A DNA stretch of 64,000 nt from Phorcus lineatus (lineage: Eukaryota; Mollusca; Gastropoda; Trochida; Trochidae): NCBI GenBank assembly GCA_921293015.1, contig OV121091.1, forward strand, positions 41,276,839 through 41,340,838, given 5' to 3'. Each line of letters starts with the position of its first letter. Within the stretch, counting starts at the first letter, position 1. Both the position numbers and the translations under genes were made by a program. The notes below the pieces were generated by a model. That model was not told the DNA's origin and made no database searches. It worked only from the letters and a program-made list of their open reading frames with translations. Of this stretch, positions 47,963-60,578 are shown piece by piece.

Positions 47963-48359
47963 TATATATATACCATTATCACTTATAACGTCTCACCCTC
48001 GTCTGTGGTCCACATATCGCTGAAAGTTAGAGAAGACATTAGTAAGTCTCAAGTACCTCCGACACAGACAGAATTGTTCTGTTGATGACTTATCGTGGTT
48101 TTGCGCCTTTAGTCACCTGATGACTCGCACCAGTTCTGAATTCAGAACAGAATGAGGCATCGCTTTCCCTCAAACTTCTGACAGCAACGTACTCAGTGCG
48201 ACGTGGGCATCGATCTCGGACTGAGAGCGCTCGGCGCATCGAAGCAGATCAGTGATATTGGTAGTATGCACTCACTGGTGTAACACTTCGATTCGTGTGA
48301 AGGGAGATACAAACACAGTTATGGATTTTATCTACCGTCCTGCCTTCATAGATTACATG
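47963..48359 (+). other. Candidate promoter and first coding exon, unknown gene
   Basis: A TATA-like run (47963-47972) is followed by a GC-richer stretch with many CpGs (48110-48300). It ends in an ATG (48321) and 13 open codons (MDFIYRPAFIDYM) reaching a good donor, ATG|GTATGT, at 48359/48360 in phase 0. I do not recognise the peptide. No matching second exon is evident; joined in phase 0 to the exon beginning at 60482 it would read 37 further codons in a frame other than the NHL frame and then stop. It may be the first exon of an unidentified plus-strand gene or chance. Confidence 0.3.
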
Positions 48360-51300
48360 GTATGTACAGCAGCTGCATTTTGATATTAATTAGACAGGCT
48401 GTTCGTAATGGTTATTATCCTGATAATCATAAGAGGAGGATCATTTAAAGAGGGCACTTGTATAGCTAACGTTATTCTGTAGTAACGAATTTGCTGAATG
48501 CCTGAAGGAAAAGATTGATTACTTATTGAATTTCCTTTTGGCGTTTAATGGCGCAGTACTGAGTATATATTATTATCAGTTAAACTTCTTGAAGTCATAG
48601 ACTTTGTTTCATGTGGTGTCATGAAGAGTTAATCCAAAGTGTTTTTCGTTGGTTGCTTATATAACAAGTTGGTTGTTTCAAGTGATGTTTTCGTTAGGTT
48701 TTATTCGGCTAATGAATCGATTAACGAAATCTCTCTGATTACCGGAATGTCGCTGCGTTCGAAGCTGTATCACCGACCAATCTATGAAATCATATCGGCA
48801 TACGTCATTGTATTGGTGTATTTGTATCAAAAGTTTACATTGTTACATTGTTGTCATATTTTTGTACAACTTAATGTTAAATAACTAACCTGTTATATGA
48901 GTTTGATCTGAGAGCTCTCGACGTTCTGCAACCAGGTTTCTTTATTGTACCTTCTGCCGGTCCATTGACATCTGGCCTTCTTTAACATCATGTTGTCCTC
49001 ATAAAGGTAATTAGTTTGCCATCTAATCTGCTTGCGCCTTCCACTATATGAGTGCTGGATAAAAAGTATCTACAACCTTTATGAATCAACCATCTAGGTT
49101 GACTTTATACTCTATAAGGGCGCGAGAAGCTCCACAATTTGTCTCTGCAACCTTTACCAGCATCTTTACTGCTCAGGGGTAGATATGATAAAATTGCGAG
49201 ACATAAGCTTGTCAATATAACAGAATAGCCGACGAGAACCGATGGAGAGGATAGTATTAACCGTGCCATAAATAGGAACAGTCATACCAGACTTTATGGA
49301 TATGAGTCCACAAGACGACCTGGCTGTTCGGTTATTTCAGCTTAGGCTAAGTAAGCAAATGACTTAAATCTAATAACAGTCGCCATGGGATCCGGCCCTT
49401 GTCAGCGCGAACAAGTAAGGTATGACTGCATTAACCTTTTGCTCGATCCGTTCTTTCACCTATAGAGTTCTATTGAGACATAATGTCTTAGCAAGTGAGA
49501 TGGCAAAGTCATTTCTCGTAGGCATGACTTAGGTTACTAGCAGTAGGGAAATAATACATTGTAAAGCATGTCACACTACCCGTAGTTCCAATGATCCAGT
49601 TATTTTGTAAATGCGGTTTAATTTTTAAACAAAATTACAAATGATTGTCAAGAATCATGGTAGGAACTTGTCATGTTATTGTTTTATAAGCAAAAACAAG
49701 GTTTATGCATGTACTGAAAGAAGACAAGTCAAATAATGGCTCTACTGACAAAATCACGGTGTCTTTCAAAGAGCAATTCTTCCTGATCACGTGATATTTT
49801 ACTTACTATAATTATTTATACCTGATCTTCCAGTGACTCATCCTATATCAGATGTTGCTTTCCTGCTAGTAGACATTATCGATTGATGTTGCCTTTGACT
49901 TTGAAGACTGCTATGTTTGCAAACGTTATTAATGAAATTTCTTCTGAGGGGGTGTTTCATTACGCTTAAGAAGACAAAGAAAATTATCTCTCGGAACACG
50001 GATCCGGAAGTTCCATTCTATGACATGCAGATTTCACGTTCGCTACTTTGATAAAAGCATTTTCATCTCAGTATGGACGTATTTTTAAACCTAGGTCCTT
50101 CCGGAGTGATGGGGTTACTCATATGTACAGCACATTGAGAACACGCTCCTGCATACCTCACTAAAATGATTAACATAATGATGGTGATGTTGTTAAGAGA
50201 TAAACGTAACTCATATTGTATTTCTAAATGACATCATATTTCAAGATTAATCTGTTTACATAAAAGATAATTTCAAGTTCATATTCAAAACAAAGATCAA
50301 CGTTGTTAGATAATCGACAACTGATAGAGAGAAAATGACCTTTTTTAATTATTCCAGTGCTTCTGTCAAGTTGCAGTCTCTTGTTCTTCACCATTTGGCT
50401 AAAAGTGTATCATATCATGGAGGAGCCAGTGGTCATCACACTAGTAGGCTTCCAGTAGTAACATGTTCCTTACAGTCATATCATCACACCCTCCTTTACT
50501 TTCCAACATGAACATAAGGAATTTTGACAAACGTATGTTATCAACGTTTCGAGAAGCTGTTATCTTATACATTTGCTTTCAACGTGAAGTGAAACTGTTT
50601 TGAAAATAAGCTCAGTTTTCAACGTAACAAACAGCTTCATCACTGAATACTCTGCTTTGAAAACGTAACGTGAATCTGTTACAATGCGTAATCTGAGTTT
50701 ATCATTCCATTAACTGCGTGATATCCAACCAAATCATCTTCCAATATCAATACCATGTCAGCCTTTTAGCAGATGACTGAATCCTCCCGAACAATGACAA
50801 ATGTAATTGCTCTCCTCCCGTACCGCAAACCATCTCTCTGACTGCTCCAACAGGACGTCCCCACCATAACCTGCTCTAATCGGACATGAATAATGACTTG
50901 CAATCAATTGGTGACCCAATAAAACACTGATCTGCTTGCAACTAATACGTCTTCACATGAGGCGCCCATTACACGTCGTAGTAACACTCCATCAAATCCT
51001 ACTTTAGGCATCGTTCGGAGTCAGAGTAGCATCAAGCCTTTACCAGAACAGTTCTCTCTCCCTTGTGGCTAATTGATTCGGCCCGGGTAAGTTTCTAGAA
51101 AAACACGTTTTGTTGAGATGGTGTTATTCCATCCGGAAAATCCGACTTAAATGGAGCAATTTCTTGTAAAGCTTTGAGAAAGAATATCGAGATTTCACCG
51201 CTGAATGGGCGCCTGTCTGAAACAGTAATACGTGTCATATTGAACATCAATTTATCTATGAAGGAAATAACTCTAGTCTTTCTGCCGCGACTTATTCAGG

Positions 51301-54300
51301 TTGCCATCATTTATAAGATGAATAGAGATATCTGTGCTCGTTGGTTTTACATTTGTCATCACATAAATGTGGTCTTAAAAGTGTGTCTCATATGAGTTTC
51401 CCGTTATGAATCATATGCAAATATCGACACATAGACAGTAGGCTATAAATTATGATGAAACATACTTATGTGCGTTTCTTCTTGAACATACCTTTCAAAT
51501 TATGGTAAGCAACAATCCATTTAAAATCAGAATTATAACTATAGCATTGATGGATTCAGTACAATGTATAATGATATAAAGAGCAGAAATGTTTGGTCTT
51601 GCCATAGCAAACACCTTTAATGTTTAAAATTATAAGAGAAAGTAAAATGTGATTTAAACTTTATTCATTAAGTAAAACAGAGAATAAACCAGTCACGTTC
51701 ACTTATTTGAGCATAACATAGACCTTCTGGAGAGGGATGTCCTATCTGAATAATTGACATTTCTTTAACTGAATGTTTACATATGAGAGATTTTTAAAAA
51801 ATGTATCTTCATTTGAAACTCATGCTTCTATCATCCATTCACATTCAAGCCTTCATTGTCACATAGTGGTTCTCAATGGCTTCATTCTGCGTGCCATATG
51901 TAATGTCGATATATTTACTAATCAAACATTGTTCTCACTATGTTATCATGTGACTTTAGCCTTTGATCCATCTGCACTCGTACTCAATAGTCCGATGAAT
52001 GTTTTTTCTTTCAATTGTAAAATCTAAATATCATTATTTCAGAGAAAAGTCCGAATACTATGAAAGGCGCTAGCGCTTCCAAATAGTTCGTAAACACAAC
52101 GAATGCAAAGATACTGCATATCTCTCGTTAGTACTTACGATGTGCACTCAACTAATCTACCTCCTAAGTTATTTAGCAAATATGTACGAAATCAATGATG
52201 ATAGTATGTTATTAAAACAAATAATTTACAATATTGCTTTATAAGATATCGCTAATCCTTTGTTCTCAGTTCCGATTTTAGGTAAATTCAATAGCTGAAC
52301 ATATTAATAGTTCAATCGTTCTCAACTGTCAACAATTTTCCCGTTATGTGCACAGCTGACCATAGTTTTTTTTTTTATATATCTCTAACCGACAAAAGCC
52401 GTCTTAACATTTTCATTGTTGGCTGCAGGTCAATTGTCCAGAATGATAAATATTTCATTGCTTCAATTGAAAGCTAAAGAGAATTCTTATGTCCTCAAAA
52501 GCCTTCAAACAGCCAAGCTGAACTAAAAAAATGCTAACTAAATGATTATTATTTGTGAATATATGGCTATCCAAACATTTTCTTATAATCAAAGAAAAAA
52601 ACATTTTTTAATATTCTGTCCACTGATATCGATTAAATCCATGATATATATCCATATATATAATATGGTATGTCACAGTTGTTTTTCAAAATGATATCAT
52701 CTACTGTTTATAACAGTCCATCGACAATTTCGCGCACTCTGAATATAAAAGGAATGCAAAGTTCCCTGGACTAGAGGACGAACTATGTCGGAACGACTTG
52801 GTATATATGTTAGACCCTCAGGCTACAGACATTCTAAGGGCCTGTTTCTCGAGCAAATGGTTGCTTCAGATTATTCTTAGGAAACTGTTACAAACAACAG
52901 ACATTGGTAAAATTCATCTTCTGAATATGGGTTGTACAAGTATCTAAGGATAAATCGCTTAAGTTCAAAATAATCAAATCAATTATCCATCTTCAAATAC
53001 TATCACACTCTTTCTCTAAAACCATCTTTAACATTTAAGGATCATTTAAAGGACATTTAAGTTTACTAAAACTATCGCAAGAACGACCTTGGTTAAAAAT
53101 GCACTAACCCCGCTTCAGTTGCAACTACATTTATAAGTGCATCCACCAAAAGATATTCAACAATTATTATTATCATTCATTCCTTTAAATTTGCCCAATA
53201 GTAAGAAATTTATAAAATCTCATTAAAAGGTTTTCAAAAGGAACATAATCAAGCTGTAAGTTTCTATTGACACTGAAAGAGTTTCTCATGTAATGGAGTG
53301 TGGGTTATAACCAATATAAGACGCATATTAAAGGCGATCTTGTGACTTGTGATATTAGCTCCTTACCATCAAAACTACAATTAACTAATTTTACAATTGA
53401 AGCTTCTGAAGGTTTGGTCAGAACGGCTCTGTTCGGTAAAGATCTTTTCTATTTGATCCAGGAGATCCAGGAACTGACTCTATTAAATTACAAATGTTAG
53501 TTTTCCCAAGTGTGGTGTGAATTAGTTATTTCTTGTATCCCAAATGGATGCCAGCCTATCTTGAATTATATTTACTTCTGAGTTCTGATGTATCAGTGTG
53601 CGAAGTGAATCATTTGGGAAGATCCAAATTCGATTTTTTTTCTCTGATTTTTTTGCGATTGAATTCGACACTTTTGGAAAAAAGAAACTTTCGTCTTTAT
53701 TCATTTTTATTTCTGTGGAGAAATTGCTGAAGAAATTCGTTTTTTGTTTCAATAAACATGTAAGCTAATTCATGCTTTATGGCCAACTCTACGTCTGATG
53801 TGGAAGAAGTATAACAAATCTGTTGTATACAAGAGAAAGGTTCTGCGTTCCATTGAAATAATTTTAACGTAGTGCAGATGCGGGTTCCCACCTTTTCCGG
53901 CCTCTATCCCTAATTCTAAGATGCCTAGCGGTTAGAACAATCGAAAAAAAAGTACCTTTATGAGACAATAAAGGTATAGTTTTTTCATGACGTAACAATT
54001 GAATGACGTTATATCCGCTCTTCCCAGCTGCCCCCTCGTGATCGCGCGTCCATGGTAACCTTTCATGTCGATTCTTCGAACAACATGGCTTATCCCCCTA
54101 TCAAGGTCTAACGACATAATCGTATTAATGTTTCTATTAATAGAGACAAGTTTCGAATCATCTATTTCTATTTACCGTAAAGAAGAATGGACAGAAAATG
54201 CTTGTCTACCATCGAGTGACCGCGTTGTTTCACGTCAGGTCACGGCGCCCCGTGGGACTGTGACGTTGGTTCACGTCAACCGTCTCTACCAGGTTCAATG

Positions 54301-54821
54301 TGATATGGACAACCTAATAATTAGTAATTCTAGGTGTACAGCCCCAACAGTCTGCTTATATAAGAGACTAAAGCATCACCTTCAACGTTTATGACAGCAG
54401 CAAAAAAATAGATGTCCGGATCCAGTCCGCCATCACGCTTCCAAAACAAACAATACTCATAATTCTTTGTGGAATGTTAACCACGTGATAAGCCCTGCAT
54501 AATCGCACGACACGAGTTTGTAAAAGTAAAGGTTTTTTTTAAAAAACAAGAGGTGTTAATTTGTTTGTTTAAGTTTTTAAAGAAAAAAATAAGAAGAAAA
54601 TATAATTCAAAATTGAATAAATTAAAAAGTTTAAGTGCAAACTGCAGTAATCAAAGCTTTAACCAACTAAATGTCGTCTTAAACTAGGGGTTGAGTTCCA
54701 TACTTGGAATAGCGAACAGTTAGCCTTGTTCATGGAATGTGAGCAATGTAAACACTATTTTTTATTTCGAGATGATTAAAATCAGAGTGTTCCCCGTATA
54801 GATTATTTTAGCATCTTAGAA
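48360..54821. other. Intergenic or intronic DNA
   Basis: 6.5 kb with no recognisable gene, RNA or transposon. Open frames (48639-48884, 51773-52027, 53300-53500, 54065-54394, all plus) have no known domain and no ordered splice context. Confidence 0.4.
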
Positions 54822-55346
54822 AAGAAATAAAGTTCGCTCTACCGCAATGTGTTTTGTAATAAAGTATAGTTTTCCCTGAACTATTATAACGTTAAAGCAC
54901 TCGGACTACCGTCCTCGTGCTTTAACTATAATAGTTCAGGGCAAAACTATACTTTATTGTTTTGTGGAGCACAGTGGTGTAGTGGTGTAGTGGTTAGCTT
55001 GCTTGCCTCTCACGCCAGAGACCCGGGTTCGAATCCCGGTGGAGACACCAAACATTTGTGTCTTGGGTCTTATCCTGTGTTGTGTCCCTGGGCAAGACAC
55101 TTCATCCACTTTGCACTCAGTTCACCCAGCTGTAGAAATGGGTACCTGAACAAGGGGGAAGTACGGACCTATGTGGTCGCGCGGAGCGCTTGTTAATCGG
55201 CAGCACCGAAAGTACTATCCCTCCAGGGTAATAATACTCATGGCGCTTTGAGCATGCTTTGACATGGATATATGCGCGGTATAAGAAAGTTATTATTATA
55301 AGTTATTATTACAAAACACATTGGGGTAGAGCGAACTTTATTTCTT
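54822..55346. mobile_element. Long palindromic fold-back element, split by a SINE
   Basis: Without the inserted SINE this is a nearly perfect palindrome of about 173 bp. The left arm 54822-54900 starts AAGAAATAAAGTTCGCTCTA and ends GTTAAAGCAC. The right arm runs 54917-54958 plus 55311-55346 and is its complement with a few mismatches. The centre GGAC-TACC-GTCC extends the stem almost to a four-base loop. It is a hairpin MITE without coding capacity. Confidence 0.85.
54959..55310 (+). mobile_element. tRNA-derived SINE inserted in the fold-back element
   Basis: The head (to about 55050) is tRNA-like: an A-box in TAGTGGTTAGC (54988-54998), an anticodon-like CCTCTCACGCC, and a perfect T-arm CCGGG-TTCGAAT-CCCGG with the B-box. 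It most resembles tRNA-Asp/Glu/Gly. The A-box region contains a small AGTGGTGT duplication. The body holds a conserved core, CCCTGGGCAAGACACTTC ... CCCAGCTGTAGAAATGGGTA, found in widely conserved core-domain SINEs of molluscs and other animals. The tail is (TTATTA)n-like, and TTATT occurs at both insertion borders as a short possible target duplication. It would be transcribed by RNA polymerase III and moved by a partner LINE. Confidence 0.85.
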
Positions 55347-57874
55347 AAATCTGTTCAGTATTATTCAATGGGACTTGGTTTCAGGTTAGACTTGGTGGAG
55401 AAATGCCTTTTGCTACTAGAAGTATGCTGATTTTTTATCTGGTTTCCATTGAAACAATTTGAACTAAGGTGTATGAGGCGCAGGTGCTTTTTTTCGCCCT
55501 CTATCTCAAAATATTTTCAGTACTATTTTATGAAGTGGGTATGTGATTGATTGCAGTGGTGGAATGGTGCCTTCTGCTGCTTGAATTATGCTGAAGAAAG
55601 ACATTTATGTTAGTGCATATTTGGGTAGGATGATTGTCAAATAAGACAAAGATGTTTAGGTTTGATTGAAAGTTAGGGCGGATGACGTCACAGTGCATCA
55701 AATGTACATATCCAAGTTTAAAATGAGGTCATTTTTTGAGGAAATCCAATCTATAGAAAGTTCCAAGAGACAGCGTTTAAAGGAATTATTTTTACATATC
55801 GGGTATGTCCAACTTTTAACCTTTTCAGTTTTAGTGATCTTAATTAAACAATGTTAAATCTGATATAAATTTGATAGAAAGATTATGCCGAGGTCATGTG
55901 CATAATAAGGAGCCAATTTGAACCTTTTCAACAAAGTAGAATATTTAACAGTACCATATAGCTAGTAAAATCTTAACACAATCCCTTGAAGATATTATAG
56001 ATCCTTGTTACTTTGTACACTCACTATTATCTTTATTCAAAAATATTATGATTCTCACTGAATCCATGTAATCGCCTGGAAACATTGCTCTGGAGTCGTT
56101 TCCACAATGTACAATCAATGGTAACTGAATGCAGATAAGCCTGTCCTGCCGTATGCTCCCGATATAAATCTGAATCCTTTCCTCTCCCGCCGACAGCGCT
56201 AACCTTCTCTCTCTTCATATACATATCAAAGCATCTCGCTGTTCCTACATTTTGCTTAATGTTATCACTAGCTTTCTTTGGGGAGACTGAAATTAACGAG
56301 GGGAATATTTGTGGCGGTAAGGCACGAACTGCGTGAGCAAAACTGCAATGCAGATTTAATGAAGATGAAGCCGTGTTTCATGTTCTTCCATCCTCTTTTT
56401 TTATTTTAAAGAACATTTTTTTGTTATTTTGCTTTAACGCTTGTTACTGCAATAATTTCTGGGCATCATTGTAAATGTTATGTATAAGTGTACTGTATTT
56501 TCCTTTAAGTTCGCAGGAACAGATGATGCATTTATTATATGATCATCGCTACAACAGTGATGTTCTGCTATTTATAAATTTTAGCCACTGCAGTTGTATG
56601 TCTAAACGAGTCCAGTTGTAAGAAGCAAGGAACATGAACAAGTTTAAAGGTACTCTTTGGCCTTGAAGTACATTTGATAAGTACATTTACTCCTCCACGA
56701 CCCGTGTCACTGTCGACTGTGTCAGAAGCAGCTGCGGCTCTCACCACACGCCCACGTGCTGTCTTAACTTTGGCCCATCACTGTTGTAGGCTTGCGCCAA
56801 GTACTTCCACTTTCGCTTATGGTAGTAATCTGATACATAATGGATTTCCAAGCGTTTTCCATATTTTATTTATCTTTATGCTCTCGGCATTAGAACTTTT
56901 AAAAGGCTTTTTGTAATCGGGACTTTTTAGAAATACGAACCTTTCGATTGAATTTTACGACTTGTCCTTATGGTAATTTCTGTTAGTTTTCTGATTACAG
57001 TCTCTTCATAAGTTGCAATTTATTCTGTCGAATGAAGACATTTCGTTAAGAAAATTTGTATAGAAACGTCTAAACGACAAGGATTTATCTGGGCATCAAT
57101 TTAACCAGTTTGAGAATCGATATGAGATCACACGACCCTCTCTTTGTGGTATCGGTCGATACAGATTGACGACTGATTGAGTCGCAAATGAAGGAAATTA
57201 CTTCTTCAATATCCCCAAACTACATCCCATCTCCCTCCTTGTGTTAGATAACTGTCATCAGTTGATGTTGTATCATGATAATGATAGCATATAAACATGG
57301 AAGCGATCGCACTGATAACAGCTTGCCAGCATTTTCGAAGCAAACCTTTTCTACACGAACTGCAATGAATAGGTCCATGGCAGAAAACCGTTGATTTAGC
57401 ATTTGTCATCATATGGTAACTGTAATGAGCAAGCATTTCCAATACAATATTACAAAGGTATAAATTATGGTTGAAAGAACCTTCCATGATGCCAAAGCGT
57501 TGAATCAGCGTTTTCCGTCCTGTACGCCTCTCCTCTCCCGGTGCATTTGTTGTCGTTAAGAATAAACGATAAACGATAACCGTGTGTACGATATGAATCC
57601 GTTTACACTTTTATCGACATTTTTACAATGCAATTTCAACCGCTTTCAAACTGATCCTTCCTTTTATTAAAACATCCTTTTTAAAAAAATCTATGTTATA
57701 TTCAGCATACATCTGTAACAAGAAGTATAATAATTTCGAATACAAAATCGTTGATACAGCATTTTCAATTTACCACAACATATCAGAAAAGATACAACAA
57801 TGTTACACCAAACTGCCTTGTCCACGATACGGAACCATTAAATCATCATCGTCCGCCCATTACTCTACTCTCAG
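55347..57874. other. Intergenic or intronic DNA
   Basis: No gene is recognised. Short frames on both strands (56674-56916 plus, 57206-57487 minus) lack domains. Confidence 0.4.
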
Positions 57875-57994
57875 TTCTGTAAGAGCATTAAAGGTCATTA
57901 TGGCGACAGCAACGTCCAGGACTTTGACATTCTGGCCATCACGCGAGAAAACGTCAGATTGACCGCGGCTATACCAGCAGTCTGGAGTAATTAA
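57875..57994 (+). other. Orphan terminal-exon-like segment, 39 codons plus stop
   Basis: After a pyrimidine-rich acceptor (CTCTACTCTCAG, ending 57874) a GC-richer open stretch reads FCKSIKGHYGDSNVQDFDIL, then AITRENVRLT and AAIPAVWSN, then TAA. The amino acid mix is protein-like and the codon use is better balanced than in the AT-rich surroundings. I do not recognise the family. It may be the last exon of an unseen gene or a decayed exon fragment. Confidence 0.35.
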
Positions 57995-60481
57995 GGACCC
58001 ATAAGTCCCGAAACAAGATAAGTATTCGGAATTACAAGATTATCTGGCATATGCAAAATGCAAAATCAGTGTGGGAGAGATTAAATGATACTTTAAAAGA
58101 TATATTTATCAAGAAAAGTGATGACGTTACTTCTTAAACTTAAGGATCGTTTTGACATATGAAGACCCCTACCCCTCCCCAGCAGAAAAGTATGAACGAA
58201 CTCGGCATTAGACTCCGAAGATGATTTGGTTTTGAGGTCATACACACACACGTTGCAGACAAACGGGTCACGCTTCACGTTAGGTCATGATTCGTGACAA
58301 TGCTGTTGTCAAACTTTGTAGGGCACTAGAGCAAACTCTAGACCAATTCTAATCAACGTAATGTGTACACTTCGACGGAACTCATTTAGAGAAACTGGAC
58401 AGCTAATAAACTCTGACCACCAACCTACAGATTGTCAAACAACGAAACAGTTCTGTCCTAAAACCATTTGTTTCCAGTTACAGTTAAAACTCATTATCTC
58501 GCTCTCACGACCGCGATATCTAGGATTGGAGCCACAATTTTGCGAATAGGCTTGTCCACTTGTATTTGGTAGTCCTTCCCCTGGGATCTGTGTGGGAGTG
58601 TAGCTTTAAGTATGCATGAGCAAGAATAATGACCTTGCTTTTGCTAATTCCCCATCATCGATCTTTGATCATACGTTTCTCGATGCACAACTAAGATTGA
58701 GATTATGATAGATCGAAACTAGCTCTACTGATCACATGGACTGACTGAGATAGATATGATAAATGGAGGTTTGTATTAGTGACTAAGCGGGGTGAGTGAG
58801 ATAGCTAAGATAGATTGGGGATTGTACTTGTGACCACGCGGGCTGATAGAGATCACGTGACCATCAGTAAGTCTTGTAAACCATCATCTCAATACAAATG
58901 AACACTGACCCTCCCTCTTCTCACAACTGGCGATCTGTCTTTATCGACAGAGCGCATCTAATGCGGTATTGATTTGACATTTGTATTCTTCTCGTGCACG
59001 AGCTATTTACATTACCGCTATTCATTGAATAATTGCCGACAATCAACAGTTAAAGAAGCAATAACGTAAATATAGGTCAAGGGAAACGTCACGAAGTTGT
59101 TCTCAAAGAATATGATTTAAGAAGTTACCTTGAGACTTTTTGAAAATGATTATTAGAAGTTGTTTCATATACAGTCATGTGAGTGTCCCATCCTGAAATA
59201 ATGAAATCATTATCATATTCAACATAATGACATGTTATGTGCTTTGAAGAGTGTATGCGCACGTCTTCGGGTCTACTTCTTCAGGAAATTTCGCGCTGCT
59301 GAACACGGGTTGACATACATCCGATATATATCGTTTAACTTTTGCACATGAACTTCGATTTCAACCCTAATAGGCTGACACACATATCGTTTCCATCGTG
59401 TAGTATTCGATAGATATATAGATTCGATTTGATATTACGGCAGTAGGTTTGCATACAAATTCTGTTTAATGTTGAGTTTTGACACTATTGCTTCAGCGTT
59501 AGGCAGTTTATCGATATATCCATTCACATGTGGGCGCCCGACTTCCCGTCATGAAGCGCTGTACATCAGTTAACTAGAACGGGGGAGCCTTTTAGAACTG
59601 CACAAGTGCTCGTGTCTCTGTATTGACCGAGTTATTCAGACAGGTTGGATTTTAATCGATTCCTAAGCTCTTGTCCTGTTGTTTCTGCCAGCTTGACAGA
59701 GTTTGTGATTTTCGTGTGATTTAGGGATTCATTTGGTCCACAGGGCTTCACGTTTCCTTGACAACCCCGTATTTCGTCTAACGTGAGACGCCGTATTTCC
59801 GTTAGGTACATATGATTGAATGTTTGGCTCGGCGCTACCGTCACCTTTTCCTAATGGCGAATTCAAACTTCAACTGTCGGCAACAGTCTAACATGATAAG
59901 GTCTGTTATAGTTCCCATTTGGATTTTGGCAATTTCAAATATATTTAGTGTGGGATATAGACACCACGATACGGTGCTGTCACTTCCAGAGTTATTACTT
60001 CCCTAGCAAGTGGTGCTCTCCTCTGAATACCAACTTGTAAGGTATATCAAAGCTTGTCAGTCTGAAAACTACAGCTATTTGGGACCCCCAGAGCAAATAA
60101 CCTTTTGGTTTAGCAACATATAACACCACATCCTTCACGATTACGGAGAGAAAGCGTCGATTGCCAAGCGAAAGCCATATTTCAGTATTGCGAACAAGTC
60201 AACCTTTTCATTCACAACCTCTGTCACTCTTGAAGACAGAGAGGCATGTATTATGTACACAATTAACTGTGTGATGAATAGGTGGGTCCAGGCGACCCAA
60301 GCTGCCCCAATCAACAATTATCATCATTTAATATTAGTATGCACCGTTAACAATTAAGCCGATCTTTTCCTACTCCAGCAATTACCGTTTAGTTGAAGAA
60401 GCGATAACGTTCATGGTATGAAATTGAGCATTACAACTACTATGAAGAATATTTATGTTTTTTTCATTCTTTGTATTACAG
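57995..60481. other. DNA upstream of the NHL gene
   Basis: No gene recognised. At about 58738-58860 an imperfect repeat of roughly 60 bp occurs twice (GAGATAG..GATA..TGGGG or TGGAGG..TTGTA..GTGAC). The segment next to 60481 ends in a strong acceptor (TTCTTTGTATTACAG) for the NHL leader exon. Confidence 0.4.
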
Positions 60482-60578
60482 GAATGTGAGGCCCGGACAG
60501 AGCCTAAGAATACCCAAGTAAGAGCACGTGAAAGAAGCACCGAGCCCAGGCGCGAGGAAAGACGGGTCCCAGTATGCC
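60482..60578 (+). promoter_or_regulatory. 5' leader of the NHL gene with a start-stop uORF
   Basis: The exon begins after the TTACAG acceptor (60476-60481), so at least one non-coding exon lies upstream. At 60484-60489 an ATG is followed at once by TGA. Such minimal uORFs stall initiating ribosomes and lower downstream translation. In the NHL frame a TAA at 60519-60521 excludes an earlier start. A possible donor GTAAGA at 60518 could shorten the leader. Confidence 0.5.
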
